This document shows, piece after piece, positions 21,044-34,739 of a stretch of 64,000 nucleotides of DNA. Under the pieces are notes generated by a model, which was given only the letters and a program-made list of their open reading frames with translations, was not told where the DNA came from and ran no database searches. Positions within the stretch are counted from its first letter, which is position 1. Each line of letters begins with the position of its first letter. The position numbers were made by a program, and so were the translations under genes. Source of the stretch: Nepenthes gracilis (Eukaryota > Streptophyta > Magnoliopsida > Caryophyllales > Nepenthaceae); contig BSYO01000022.1 in assembly GCA_033239525.1 (NCBI GenBank), positions 15,076,923-15,140,922 of the forward strand, read 5' to 3'.

Positions 21044-23202
21044 TATAAGGTTTGAGTTTAATTTTATCTTAATTTTAATTAATTAAATTGATATTATTAA
21101 AATTGAGGTTAAAGGATACAAAAAATTAAATCAAAAATCAATATTGGATCGGTTACATTGAGTCGATGGATGTTTGATTAGCACCCAATGTGTGCCCATG
21201 CATGGGATGGACATTGTAATCGTACTTGAGGAACACTTGATCGGCACCTGAGCGCATAATCCAATATAGACATGCTCAAGGCGGTAGGGACACTTGAAGC
21301 ATTCTAAGGTAGAATGCCTACACTCAAAGCACACCCAATGCGGCGCTCATGCACTGCAGTATTAAGCCACGGCTTATGACGTGCAGCTGACTTGCGATTG
21401 AGCACTATATCTATATAAATAGGTGACCTGGATGAATTTCAGCCATTTTTTTACAGCTTTGAGAGAGGAGAGAGAAGGAGAAGAGGAGAAAGAGAGAGAG
21501 GAAGTTAAGGAAGTTTAAATCAAGTGAATTCAAGCGAGATTCTGGATAAGTTAGGGTTAAGACAATTACATTTCAAGCCCTTTCTTCTATTGTTATTGTT
21601 CTTTTTTAATTCTCTAAATATTATTTTAAATACTCATACATGATATGATTTTATAGTTAAGATAATTATGTATAACATGCATGTAAAATGCTTCCTATTT
21701 TCTCAAAATTATGCATGAAATTTATGTCCAAGCATATACTCATTACATAATTTAGCAAATTTATGTCCTGAATTCATAATAACATGTTCTTCCAAGTTTG
21801 ATTTTTGTTTATAAGCCCATATATATTTAGAAAACTCAATTAAAGATCCCTGCTTGTACTAAAGTTTTACATAAATGCTTGCATGTTCAGAGTTTCAGTA
21901 AATTTAGTCCCGCATGAATGGTATTTGAATTGAAATTCCTGTGACATTTTTGAGTTACTGATTTTCTGTATTTTTATTGAATTGTACTGCACTACCATGC
22001 TAATTTAGCATTTTAGGTTTTAAAATTTGTCGTAGCTAAATTTTTATAAAAAATATAAGTGTTGCATACTAGAAATTTATAGAATTTGAAGAGAAAACTC
22101 TATAATTATGTTAAGAATTATGAGTATTTTTTCTAGAAGGATAAAATTAAGAAAAATGAAGAAATATGAAGAGTTTTCATAAGTACTTCTATTGGATCAT
22201 GGTTCTAATTCAGCGAGTAGTATATTATAATGTGTCTTAGTATATTATAGTGATAAGTAAGGTTTCAACCTATCATCCGTGAGTAAAAGCGGCGTTTGGT
22301 TCCCTCTATAAGGTTATATATATGACGGCCCACTGACGAGTTTTTAATAGTAGCGTACGGCTTTTGATTGTGTGAAAATAAGTTAATATTGGTTTTGATT
22401 ATCCGCTCCTTTAGTTAGTTAGGCTCTATTGGCCCTAGGTTCCTAAAAATCTATACAATTGTGCCTGATTTCATAGCATGATTGAATTGGAACATGACAA
22501 CAAAATCTATTAAGCTAAGTATATATATATATTGTCTTGAAAATTCAAACACTTCATGCATCTGATGCCTTATTCTTTCCGATATGTTTTAAATGTAAAT
22601 CATATTTGTTTAATTGCAAGTTATATACCATGTTGAGCTTTCAACTCACTCTTTACTTCTATTTTACTAACCCCTTCAGATGAGAAACTCAAATATTTGT
22701 AGGATGTTCAGGATTAAAGGAAGATCAATTCAAGGAATTTAGTTTAGAATTTGATAAAATTTGATGTTATATTTACATTTTCAGACCACAATTTAATATA
22801 TTTATGTTAATCAAATATGGCTTGCAGTTGAACGATAAATGTTGGTTTAGTTAATATTATACTGATGTAGTTTATGTTAATTTTGATTTGTATGACAAGA
22901 GATGTTAATCGTCCAACTATATGACAATACTGAAAATTTTAGTTTAGTTAATTATTTACTCTGATTATGATATGATAAAGAAAAAGCTCTTTATGTATGG
23001 TTCAACATCACAGTTTAGGTTAGTGTCAGAGTCAATGATGATGTGGCATATTTTGTATCTTGTGCTTATATTGTAATATTTTATTTGGTAGATTGAGGTA
23101 TCAATGTAAAATTCACATCCAATATTAATTAGTTAGTTAATTAGATGATTATTAATATTATTATTAATTTTAAATGATGGGTTTGGGATTTGAAACGTGA
23201 CA
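21044..23202 (+). repeat. LTR of second Gypsy (PPT on left, PBS on right)
   Basis: It begins TATAAGGTTTGAG (consensus start TG appears mutated) and ends AAACGTGACA. It contains a U3 rich in GC words such as GCACCCAATG, a TATATAAATA box at 21412-21421, a GA-rich leader, and the shared LTR motif at 22411-22437. A PPT lies to its left and a PBS to its right, so it serves as 3' LTR for the pol on the left and 5' LTR for the gag on the right. No partner LTR is in the window. Confidence 0.8.
21412..21421 (+). promoter_or_regulatory. Predicted LTR TATA box
   Basis: TATATAAATA is followed about 50 bases later by GAGAGAGGAGAGAGAAGG, the same promoter and leader layout as the other LTRs. Confidence 0.65.
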
Positions 23203-23209
23203 GGTACCA

Positions 23210-23220
23210 TGGTATCAAAA
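23210..23220 (+). other. Degenerate primer binding site after LTR
   Basis: TGGTATCAAAA lies eight bases after the LTR end. It matches the tRNA-Met type TGGTATCAGAG except at two bases. Confidence 0.85.
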
Positions 23221-23289
23221 AAGTCGCAAGGAGGATGTTCTTGGTTTGAGGATCTAATGTGATTAAATATTTTATGATAGGTTTGAAAA

Positions 23290-23479
23290 ATGCCATCTAG
23301 ACAAGGAGGTAATGTTGGATACAGCTCTTACCCTGATTGAGAGGAAGAGTGCTTGAACATAATGGCCATGATGGCAAATGTGATGGAATCCATGGCTCAT
23401 GGATCACATAACCTGGAGCCAACTCCAACTAACCTAGTAACAGCGGGATATGATTGTTTCACTAATGAAAAGGTGATAG
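23290..23479 (+). pseudogene. Gypsy gag N-terminus, first part
   Basis: It starts with MPSRQGGNV, comparable to MPPRRRTMCDG of the gag at 39855 on the other strand, and continues with NIMAMMANVMESMAHG and AGYDCFTNEKV, equivalent to SAYDRFVQERV there. One stop occurs early (PD*EEE). It is cut at 23479 by the minus-strand Gypsy, and the next codons (EFMSDPD) are found at 42176. Confidence 0.85.
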
Positions 23480-25484
23480 TGTGACAGACTCGATTCTACC
23501 TGGCAAGGAGCTACCAAAAAAGTCCATCAAAAACTAAACACAATCCACAAGAATTCACCTGTATAAATATATATATCACACAAACATATATAGGATCCAT
23601 AATGCCACAATAATAAATATGTGGCTCCAATGTTATATCTTCAGATACAACATCAGGACATAGATTTGTCACTAGATACTTAAAATCAAACCATAATAAT
23701 CTGTGAAAGTATATAAAATCATCGATACACAGCGAAACTAAACTCATATGAATATTATCAATATAAACAAAATACATCGACATATCCATCCGATATTTAT
23801 ACAAGTTCTCCAAACATATGCATAAAATCACAAAATCCAAGTCTACAAAATTTTTTTCTAACACCTCAGCCCAGCCAATTGGAACCACTACTCCACTTCA
23901 TCAGGCATTAGTTTGTGCTCATCTGAAAGCAAGAAAAATAATAAGAGAGTAAGCCAAATGCTCAGTTAGGTACAATATAATCAAAGACAGTAAGCAAAAT
24001 ACTCAAAAAAAATCATGGAAATAAAATAGGAGTATAATACAAATATATAACCATGAAACATGATCAAATGTATTTTTGGAATACATTTAACTTTTTACAT
24101 TTTATATCCGATTCCATTAGGTTCTAAAATATGCAGAAATTTTTTTTGTCTTTGCAAACTAGGGCTTATAGGCCTTACTAGTTAACGGAGTACCCAAATG
24201 AGAAAAGGAATGTGTATACTTCTACACATTCTATGCCACTCCCTTGCAATTTAATACCCAGTGGTGAGCAATATACCTTTAATCCAATTTACAAGGTAAT
24301 AAACTTATGCCACCATAGTATCTCCCGTGGCCCAGGAGTATTCCTCGGTCTATCACTATAATATTCTAAGATATATCAAGAAATATCACTCTCTGATATA
24401 TAATTTCCTTGGTCTAATTTTCCTGATTATTTATTCTTAAGAAAAGTTCAAACTTGATTCATAACACAAAGTTCTCACTCCCTTGAGAACGGTTCATCAA
24501 ATTTAACAAATTGTGGAGTTCTGTTCTTATTCTTTGCATAATTTTCATATTTCTTAGTTATAAATACAAATTGTCATTTTCTTGTGAATTTAAATCTTCA
24601 CATGACTTCAAATATATGTACAAATTTGTGACTTTTGGACAACAAATCCCTTCACAATAGGTGTCCAACATAATTTTCGGAATATACAAAATAGTATATG
24701 TAAAATACATGTAAATAAATATCAACTAATTAAGATATTAACATTCACAAAGTTAGAGTTTCGATTTTCTAAAGTAAAATCATATATAAACCCCAAAATA
24801 ATTTGGCAAAATGATGGGGCGTGGGCTTAATGTTTCCACGAAACACAATACCTCACAAAACATTCAAATCGAACACAAAATTAACATATATGCATGCTTA
24901 AGATATGGACATTTCAAAATAAATACTTGGATGGACATTTGAACAAAAATACCCAAAAGAAATAAAACAAAAAGAGCAACAAATGAAAGAAAAGTATATG
25001 GGTGCACTTACCTCGACCTAATCTATAACTTTTTCAACTAGTTCTAACCTGGAAATAGAGTTGAAAGCCCCAAACTATTCTTCTCTCTCTTCTCCTCCAC
25101 GTTCTCTCTCTCTCCTCTTTCTCTAGTTGACGAAAAATGACGAAAAGAAAATAATTGCGCACTTAAATATGTAGACTAGTGCTGGAGCACCAGTTGGGCG
25201 TGCATCTGGCACGTTAGCACTGGAACGGGTGCTTAAGTGCATTGCCAGCATGTATCAGGTGGACACACTCGGATTTGGCGCCTCCCGGTTGAGCTTGAGC
25301 GAACAGCGGGCGCCACACTACTAGAATGTGCACCTCAGGGCCACCTCGGGTGCCTAGTGAGCGTCCTCCTTTTTTTTCCTATTTTTGCTTCCGAAACTTA
25401 ATTTTCTACATACATACTACCTAATTTTGATTACATTAATTTAATTACTCCTAATTACTATATTTTAAAAATCAGTATCTTATA
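23480..25484 (-). repeat. 3' LTR of minus-strand Gypsy
   Basis: It pairs with 40128-42170. On the minus strand it has a GC-rich U3 (about 25180-25360), then an AT-rich TATA-like CATATTTAAG near 25170, then a GA-rich tract, and it ends in GAGTCTGTCACA. Confidence 0.88.
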
Positions 25485-25600
25485 ACTTTTTCCCACTTAT
25501 AAAATTTTATCCTCAAAATTTAACGAATATTAGAAATTAAAATGGATTCCCAAAATAAAATGAATCCTTGGAGTAAAGTGGTATGTAGGTTCGTTATACT

Positions 25601-27116
25601 TTAAGAAAATAGGTGGGGATACTTATCTCGAATCTCTTCTTCCCTTTCCCACATCACTTCCTCGTGAAAATGGTTCCTCCACAATATTTTTACAAGAGAA
25701 ATGGTCTTCGAGCACAAAATCAGGTCTTTTCGGTTTAAAATTTGCATAGGCTCTTCTATATAGGATAATTCTTCGTTTGTAGCTATAGGACCATATTCTA
25801 TAACGTGCATCGGATAGTGGATATACTTTTGTAACATCGACATATGAAAAATATCATGCACATCGATCAAATTCAATGGTAATGTTAATCGATAGGCCAC
25901 CTCTCCAACTTTTTTTTAAAATCTCAAAAGGTCTAATAAATGATGACTTTAATTTTTCCCTAACATCAAATCTTGTGGTTCCTTTTGACCATAATATCTT
26001 AAGGAAGACAAAATCACCAACATCAAATTTTAGCTCTGATCTCCTCCTATCAGCATAACTTTTCTATCAGCTCTGGGCCATGTTTAGCTTCTTATAGATC
26101 ACTGAAATCTTCTCCGATGTTTTTCTAATAATACCAGGTCCCAAAAGTTGTCTATCTCCTCTCAATGTATAGAAGATCGGCACTGCCTACATATAATACT
26201 TCGAATAGAGCCATGCCAATACTTGCCTAAAAACTATTATTATAAGCAAATTATGCTTACGCTAGGTAATCACTCCAATTTTCCTTTAACTCTATCACCG
26301 ATACTTTGAGCATATCCTCTAAAATTTAGATGGTCTGCTCAAATTGACCATTTGTTTGAAGATGATACGCCATGCTTAATTTTAGAGTTGTCCCTAGTTC
26401 TTGGTGTAGACTTTTTCAAAATTAAGAGATGTAACGTGTATCGCAATCGCACACAATAGACACTAGCACTCCATGAAGTCTAACAATCTCATTAATGTAC
26501 AGCTGCGCCAAGTGATCATGAGAATACGTCGTTCGAACGGATAACAAATGAGCTGATTTCGTTAGCTGATCCACAATGATCCAAATTACATTATGATTCC
26601 ATTGGGTCCTAAGCAAACCCATAACAAAATCCATAATAATATCCTCCAACTTTCAACTTCGGATAGGTAGCGGCTGCAACAAATCCAACAGTTTTCTCCT
26701 TTCAGCTTTCAGTTCCTAGCAAATAAGACATTTTACCAACAGAAGCCACAATCTTCCTCCGCATATCCTTGCACCAAAACATCTTCCTTAAATTCTAGTA
26801 CATCTTATTAATTTCGGGTAAATAGTATACTTGTTTCGATGAGTCACCTTCATAATCTTTTCTTTCAATTCCTTGTTATCAGGTACACATAAACAATCCC
26901 GGAATCTCAAGACTCCATTGGCACAAACGTTAAAATCAATCCAAGAGTGTCGATCAAGATCTCCAATAATATCTATAAAAAATGGATTATTCGCTTGCTT
27001 TTCCTTAATTTGCTGCAGAATCTCTGGTTGCATCTGCAGAAATGACAACATCATCCTATTACCTATAATATAACGTTGGATATTACAGTGCTTCAAATAG
27101 TACAGCATCTCCATCT
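25601..27116 (-). pseudogene. Gypsy integrase, minus strand
   Basis: From right to left, the zinc region is FRDCLCVPDNKELKEKIM and HRNKYTIYP (26788-27114). The core has EDIIMDFVMGLLRTQWNHNV and WIIVDQLTKSAHLLSV (first catalytic Asp region), then VSIVCDCDTRYIS (family VSDRDPRFTS) near 26430. The C-terminal part (25601-25900) has VFHMSML-like HDIFHMSMLQKYIHYP and ends WEREEEIRDKYPHLFS, the chromodomain tail of Tekay/Del elements. Frame breaks separate the pieces. It continues rightward past the nested element at 37595. Confidence 0.88.
27112..27116. repeat. Target site duplication CATCT, left copy
   Basis: CATCT is repeated exactly at 37595-37599. Confidence 0.93.
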
Positions 27117-29384
27117 TGTAATATTCTAGATTTTTATCTGATTTAATTATGATTATTTATTATTATTTTAAGTGATTTAGGTGTGATAAAAATTAATTAG
27201 ATATTATAAAATTTTGATAGATATTTGGATTAATTGGATCGGCGCTCAAAGTGCGCCTGTATTATCTTCCGAGTATCAATTGAGTTTTAGAATAAAAGAA
27301 ACAGAAAATATATAATAATAATAATAACAATAATAATAATAGTAGTAGAAGGAAAGGGAGAGTGCAGTGGGGGCTTTGGGAGAAAGAAAAGAGGGGGGAG
27401 AGAGAGAGGGAGAAGAGAAAGAGAGATGGGAAAACTAAGGTCCTTGAGTCTGATTCTGGCTTAGAGCTAGTTGGAGAAGTGATAGATTGGGTCGAGATAA
27501 GTATATCCATAGCTTTTTTATTCTCTCTTTTTTATTTTTGTTCATTTTTTCTCAGATATTTTGTCCCTGTACCTGACCCATGCATATATTTTGTGAAACC
27601 CATGACTCAAGAACAAGTATTCGCCGATTTGTAGCCCAATTCATGGTTTCACGCAGCTATTGGGCGCCCCAAAACCCCAACCCACGACTGGACCCCATTT
27701 AACTGATTATTTTAAACTTTATATATGATTTGGCTTTAGATAATTATTACCTATAACATGGGTATGCACATATGTGAATTTCATACCCGATTTCATAGTT
27801 TTGAATGGTTTTCGGACAAGGAACCCTAACCCACGCCCTGAATGATTTCACCGGTTAATTTAAAATTTTTGTATAAATTGGCTTTAGAATATTATTTTTC
27901 ATACCATAAACATGTTAATTTATCAATTGGGTGTCTTAATTTGCACATACAGACCCCTATACCCGTGCGGGCACTGTTCACAAGAGCCACTTTGTTAATT
28001 TTGTATGATTTTATTTTGTTTAATTGACATCTAATTTATATATAATTGTATATATACTCAATTGTATATTTTAAAAATATTATTATGAATCATCTATGAA
28101 GGAATTATTGTCTGGAAGCTCTAAAGTACGTTTGCCCCTATGTAGTAACGATTTCCTAATTGTTCTAAAGTATCATATTAAACTATGCATATGTTTAAAG
28201 TCACGTGAAGACTTAAACTCATAAGAAATGATTATCCGTATATGTATATAAGAATTAAGTAAGATATGTAAGAATACGAAGAGAATGCTACAATTTGATA
28301 TATGTATAATTCGTTCTCCCAGTGTGAGAATTATGTGAAAGAAGTTTGGTAGACTTTCCCTCAAAGAATAAGAAATCATAAAACCTGGACTACGGATTTA
28401 TATTTCAAAGGGTTGTATCCATTGGCGTGCCATTGATATTACAATGAAAACTAAAGGATTATCCTGGCCATGTATTGTAACGGATGATATTCCTTAGCAT
28501 GTTTTAGAATATTATTGTGAAAGAACGAGGACTATCTCTGGGCCATGGGGGACATGGTGGCATATGTGATATGGTCCCGTATATTGAGTTAAATGTACAC
28601 CGCTCGCCATGAGGTGTTGAATTGCATGGATATAAGCTTTAGAATGTGTAGAAATAAATATATTCCTTTTCTCATTCTCCTGCACCATTAGTCAGTATGG
28701 TCTACTGGCCCTGATCTATAAATATTAAGAAATTTATACATATTTTGAAATTCTATGAGAAGAAAGATAAAATATCAAAAAACGAAATTGTTTATATTTC
28801 ACATCATACATCATATATCATGCTCCAATCTACCTCCCTATTTCATTTTGAATATATTGTACATTATCTTTGATTATATTATACTTGCTGAACATTTGGC
28901 TTACCCTTTACATTTTTCCTTCCTTCAGATGAGCACAAGTCTCTACATGATAAGGTAGAGTAGAGCTTAGAAGTTGGCTAGGCTTCAAATCTTAAAGGAA
29001 GAGCTTTGTGAATTTAGCTTAGTAGTTTTGGACCCTCTTCAATGAATATTTTGTATATTTTGAGATGGGATTGTATACCGATATATGTGTGTGATGATGA
29101 GATATAATATAGTTTAGTTTTTGCTGTATTGAATGGATGTATAATATTTTCGTAGTTTGTTATGATTAATTTGAGTACCTAGTGACATCTTGTCTGAACC
29201 AACATCATACCCAGAGTTATAACATTGGTGCCACGTGATTATTGTGGCTTTTGGATCATATGTTTATGAGATATGTGGAATATGTATGTTGTATTGGGTA
29301 TTTTACAGGTATTTGTATTAGGCCAACATTTATATTACAGCTAAAACTCTGCCGGATTTTCAGTTAAAAATACAGTATATTACA
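27117..29384 (+). repeat. 5' LTR of nested element
   Basis: It is 2268 bp, with an (AAT)n tract at about 27309-27344 followed by a GA-rich tract, the shared LTR motif at 28687-28714, and the end CAGTATATTACA. Confidence 0.92.
27309..27344. repeat. (AAT)n microsatellite in LTR
   Basis: AAT repeats lie just upstream of the GA-rich tract. The partner LTR has the longer version at 35488-35536. Confidence 0.85.
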
Positions 29385-29386
29385 GT

Positions 29387-29397
29387 AGGTATTAGAG
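29387..29397 (+). other. Primer binding site of nested element
   Basis: AGGTATTAGAG, a mutated TGGTATCAGAG, directly follows the left LTR. Confidence 0.82.
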
Positions 29398-32300
29398 AAA
29401 AAAAGGTGCATTAAGTTTGATTTGGATCTTATGCAGAAGTTTAGGTTGGAGTAAGATAGATTGAAAAAATAGTTGAAGGCGTAGGATAATTAAGATTGAT
29501 CGGATAGTTTTCGTTAGCCTAGTTTGTATGACTTAGACTTGAACTAAGTTATGAATTAGTGGATAAGTTTGGTTATCTAACTTGTACCGTTCTAGTTAGT
29601 GTCTAAGTTATGAACTAACCGAATTTGTTCTTGTTTTAGGACAAATGTTAGTTGTTGATTTTTCTGCCTAGATGAAAGTCGAGACGTGGAGGTGGTCAGC
29701 CACGTGATAGAGAAGCTATAGAAGGATACCTTAAGGGTTATCTCGGATTAATCTTGATCTGAGAACTAGGCATGAGGATGCTTGAATAATATACCAAGTG
29801 AGGCAGATAAGGTGGAATCGATGGCCTAAGCTCGGGATATCTTGGAGTCAATTTCTGGTGTTAGTAAATCCAACGATGTCAATTTATAATCGATGTAAAA
29901 ATGATCAAGTGCTTGAGTCTTTAGGTGGCTTTGATTCTGTAGAAATTGAAATATAGATCCTAAAAATTAAAATGGTGTTTTCGGTGATCCGATATCTGGG
30001 AGGAGATGAGATAGTGTCTACGTCATATAAGTCAGAAGGCAATGATAACTATGGGCGGTTGGTGAGAAAAGAGTCATGAGATGGGAGAATAAAGATATAT
30101 CGTGAAATATCTTTGTGGATGCTATTTATGGATAGATGTTCTTCCCGACGAGTCTTGGGGGCATGTTGCAAATTGTGGACAATTCGACCACACAATTTAG
30201 GATTGTTCTTATTCCACTGGCCAGACAATCAAGAAGCTCAGTGCCTTAGATCGGGGTTGTGCGGGATGGCACAAGGTACAAGGTGTCGCTTGCCTTGGTG
30301 GAAGGTAGGATCTATAGATTTTGGACATTGCTGTTCATATGTTATTTTAGGATTTTGAATCTATATTTTTATTTGTGTTTCTAAGTTATGTGCAATTTGA
30401 TGATCTAGACTTTGCACTTATTGCATAGAGGTCTATGACTTTTTCTGGAGCCCATAGATAGAAGCAGTTGGGTTGAGTTGATTGTTTTGTGGTATCTATC
30501 TTTGATATAATACTAATGGCGATTTGGTTGGGAGGTCACCTTGCTGGCATGATCGGCATTGGTAAGGGTCTTATATCTTGTAATCAGGTTGTAGAAATTT
30601 TGAGTATGAGTCAGATTTGACCGGGATATTAGGAGGTTAGTATCATTTTGTCTATAAGTCATTTGATGAGGATATACGTCTAAATCATTGAACAAATGAG
30701 ACCACTTCTGGGAGGCATCTCGTGGTCACTTGGAAGTCTTGGCTATATAAGTATTTTTGGATGTTTCCTAGGGAAAGATTAGGTTGATTGGTCTTTGACT
30801 AGTAATTCAGGGTCGTGCCGAAAATGACACTGATATTCTTATGGATTCCGTATAGAATCAAGAAAACATTGGTCAAGTGCCACTTTGGGATGCTTTAGAA
30901 CATCTTAGGTGTGTAAGATGAACCGTTGTGATTATGTGTGGATTTCTAAAATTTAGGATGGACAGGAGATTAGTGGTTTGATATGCAGCACTGTGAAGAA
31001 ATGGGTGAATTGTTTGATCTTTTGTAAGGACTTGGTATTTTATTTAAGTCAACCTATATCCATAGTATAGTTGATTATAGGTGATTGAGAGTTGTGCCTG
31101 TGGCAGCATTGAAAATAAAATGTGGCTGTTACAAACTCCGATAATGCCATTTGGGTTTGTAGGCCTATTGGCATTTCTGTGAATTTTTGGGTTGGATCTT
31201 TTGGTCATGTTTGAGACAATATGGTGATGGCCTCATTGATGAATTCATAGAATTATGAAAAATGTATGAACTCTGTTCGAGGATTGTGTCTTGGTTTGTG
31301 AATGGCTATTAGCCGTGAATTCTATTGGGAGAGAATATGAGCTTGATTAAGGAAAAATGTTTTGCTAGGCATGTGGTTTCTTTGATAGCATGAATCTAGT
31401 ATTATAAAGTTTCGAGCAATGGCTCATTTGGGTAGGGCCAACTGTTGTGGCAAAAGAGTACGTTTCTTTTGGGTCTAGGTGAATTCGAGGAGATGTCCGT
31501 TAAGTGTTCACCGAGGTTTTACAATGTTCGTGGAGCGTCGACTTAGAAGCGATCGACATCCGTTAGAAGTAAGACATGTGGGAATGACCTTCAAGGATTG
31601 AGGGGTAGATTGTCGACCATGTCATTTTGGTTGATCCCTAATGGATCAAGTGTATTATAATAGAATGTGGTGCTTTTGAGGAAGATTTAGGACTACATTT
31701 TTCTTGCAATATACGTGGGCGGTTGCCCTTGGTTAAGTGGGGAAGAAGTCTATGATCAGAGTTGTTCCACTCGTGGTTTGGAGTTAAAAATTAAGGTCTC
31801 TCCTTTGAGAATTTATAGGTGTTGCTTTTGGAGTTGGTCATGGTCTAATAATTTTAGAAGTCTGAATAGTTGTGGCTTCTAGCAAGTGAACCTGTTTAAG
31901 AAATTATGAAGATAAACCTCAGTGTCTTTTAAGGAAAGTAGACATTGGTGCTGATAATTGATGTTGGGAGTCTTTAGATTTGTGATGTTTTCGATGCTTC
32001 ATAGGAGATATGAAGGGTGAACTGCAAGTAGGTTTTAATGTTTGGGTTAATAAGACGTCGTGATTTGATTTAGGAGATAGAATCGTATACAAAGTATTGA
32101 GGTTATGAAATTATGAGATGAAAAGTCTTTGTGGTTTTGCTTTGGGGATGCTAGAACAGCAAGAAATTTGGGTGTTTGAATAGTTGTGGGTTAGCTAACA
32201 AGGACGGCCCATTTATTGTGAATTTGGATGGTACAATCGAATTGATTAAGTTGGCTAGTTAGTATACCAGTGAGATAATAAGGTTGTGAAAAATTTATGG

Positions 32301-32445
32301 GTCTAGGGTTTTGGTAGTAACTTGAGGTTGTACCGAGACTTTTGAGATAATTGTTTCGATCATGTTCTCTATGTTGGTTGTAATATGAGGATTGTAGATT
32401 TTGCCTTGGATATGCCGATGTCTTTGGGATTTTTCTTAGGCCTAT
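29398..32445 (+). pseudogene. Degenerate gag-pol of nested element
   Basis: A zinc knuckle remnant NCGQFDHTI*DC lies at about 30170-30205. A protease-like FDIILMAIWLGGHL follows at about 30500-30540. An RT start ELFDLL*GLGI is near 31000. Near 31220-31300 is a very damaged segment aligning with the DGFINDTLISSR part of the 11883 element. RNase H-like SLIPNGSS and GLELKIKV are at about 31630-31800. Stops are frequent in every frame. It ends at the solo LTR insertion, and the internal region resumes at 34740. Confidence 0.68.
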
Positions 32446-34734
32446 TGTGACGGAACGACTTTTTTTTTGTTTTGTTTTTAGAAATTTTTGTCATTACAGA
32501 AAACAGGAACCTAAACCCAATTATCAGCCTAAAATTTTAGAAAAAAATGGACAGTATTTTTTCTAAAATTGGGCTAAACTGAAATATAAATCCTGCTTAT
32601 AACTTGCAAATATACAGAATGATATCATCATATCCATCAACAGGTACTCTCATTTTTTACAAAAGATTCACGACGCCGTATAATTTCCTATGTCTTACAT
32701 TTCACATTTTCTATCAACTATATTAATAGTTCGAAAAAGAGATGTTATCTAGGACCTGTACAGAATCCAGAAAACATATAGCGGAAGTAAAAACTGTAAA
32801 CCTACGGAAGCATAAATTCTTGTTTTATCACATACGTCATATACATTTCATATACTGAGTCCATGTATATATAATCTATATACAAAATTCAGTATTTACA
32901 TTCAAACTGTTTCTTTTTAAGGTCTCAAAAATACTTCAGGTCTCCAAAAATCTTCAGACTAAACTTTAAATCACTCCCTCTTGTTTGGTATCAGTTGTAT
33001 AGTCTCATCTTGAAGAAAAAACAGTAAACAGTGAGTCGAAACCCATCAAGGTACCAAAACATGTAGAATATACAGTGTTCATGCAGAATATAAATACAGA
33101 TGAATAGTAATATAAAAATATTCAATTATGACAGTAGCAGAAAAATGCATGAAAACAGAGAAAGTATAAATCAGTGATAATCACAGTGATTACGGAAACG
33201 ATGGTAGAACATAAATGTAGAAGATCACAGAGATGCCAAGGAACAGAAATATATACATAAATCACGAGAAAAGTGTAATTCAATAATAATTTAGGTTTCA
33301 AAAATCATAAATCGGTAAATATAAATCAAAAGTCAGAAACTGATACAAAATCTATGAATTATAGAAAATTTATCTTTTTAATTAGTAAATGACCCAACTA
33401 GTAGACCCTACTAGTAGAGTGAGCGAATAATCGAGAATAGATTGTGTTCACTTCATATAATCTAAGGCTAGTAGCAGTTGTCCCTTCCCGTGGGGAATCC
33501 CTTCTCGTGGGATTCAGTGTAGTAATACCAGCCAATAATAGTAACTATCCTCTAAGTTAGCGCCCTAAGAAATGTCGGACCACGTATAACTCCATGAATT
33601 GAGTTATCCTCGGTTACTACCATAACATTTTAAGGCATGTCGAGAACCGAACTTGACCTGTATATCAGTCCCGGATCCTAATTAACAGTATCAGAAATAC
33701 TTTTCTTCCTATTTTTTAACACAAAACTTATTAAGATTCAGAAGTTAGTTAGAGTTTCACAGTAACTCTTTAGTTAGCTTCAAAATATACAGTAATAGTT
33801 TGTAACCCTTCAAATTTGCTTCAAAATATATAGTAATAGTTCGTAACCCTTCAAATTTGCTTCAAAAATCCTCAGAAATTTAACAGTATAAATCTGTGTA
33901 AATTTTTCAGATATAAATCACATCTTGAATATTATCACGTTACAGATTAACTTTTACATATCAGAAATTTTGGATTAAAATCGTTAAATCCCTTCATTTT
34001 CGTGCTTAGGGTTTAGCCAAAACTTTCGGACGATAAACGAATACCAAATACATGTATTTTTTTTAAATCGGAGGTATATTTAGTAGTATATATAAATAAG
34101 CATGAAATCTGTCTGATTAATCAGGAGAAACAAGCGTTATTTACAGTAAACATGTAGAATCATGGATTTAAAGTACAAATATAATATTTGAGATAATAAA
34201 ATACTGTAAAAATGGTATATAACGTTCGAAATATACTTGCCTGTGCCTGATCTACTGTTATTCTTACTGTGATTGAAGTGGATCGGAAGATTTTTTTCCC
34301 CTTTCTTCCCTTTTTCCTCTCCTTCCTCTTCTCTTCCTCTCGTTCTGTCGAACTGCTCTGCCCCTCTCTCTCAATTTCCCTCTTTTGAAATGAAGCAAGA
34401 GGGATCACGTACATGGCATGTGACTAGCGCTTGAGCACCAGTCGAGTGGCCATCTGGCGCTCCTTCTCACATTTTTTGCTCCTCGGTTGGCACTCAAGCG
34501 ATCATCGAGTGCCGGCTCTTGTAAAACTCTCGCCCCCGCTCCGCCTAGGGCGAGCTTCGAGCGGGCCTATTCGTAAAATTGTGCCTCACCGCGCGCTCGA
34601 GTACCGATCCTATTTTTTTCATATTTTCTTCTTTTTGTTTCAATATCAAATTTTTTCTTATTCTTAAACCTAATCATATTTATCATCAACTTAATTACAC
34701 ACTATTTATCATTTTTTGGGATCGGGATCTCACA
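32446..34734 (-). mobile_element. Solo LTR with perfect TSD
   Basis: A 2289-bp block starts TGTGACGGAAC and ends GATCTCACA. It is flanked by CCTAT on both sides (32441-32445 and 34735-34739). Its termini and layout (CGTCACA end, GC-rich block at 34420-34600, GA-rich tract at 34260-34400, shared motif at 33391-33420) match minus-strand Gypsy LTRs. No internal sequence remains, so it is the product of LTR-LTR recombination. Confidence 0.92.
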
Positions 34735-34739
34735 CCTAT

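Noticed and set aside
27262..27634. Leu-, Ile-, Tyr- and Ser-rich open frames, also at 35406-35877 and 58758-59182
   Set aside because: They translate (AAT)n or (ATT)n and GA-rich tracts within LTRs.
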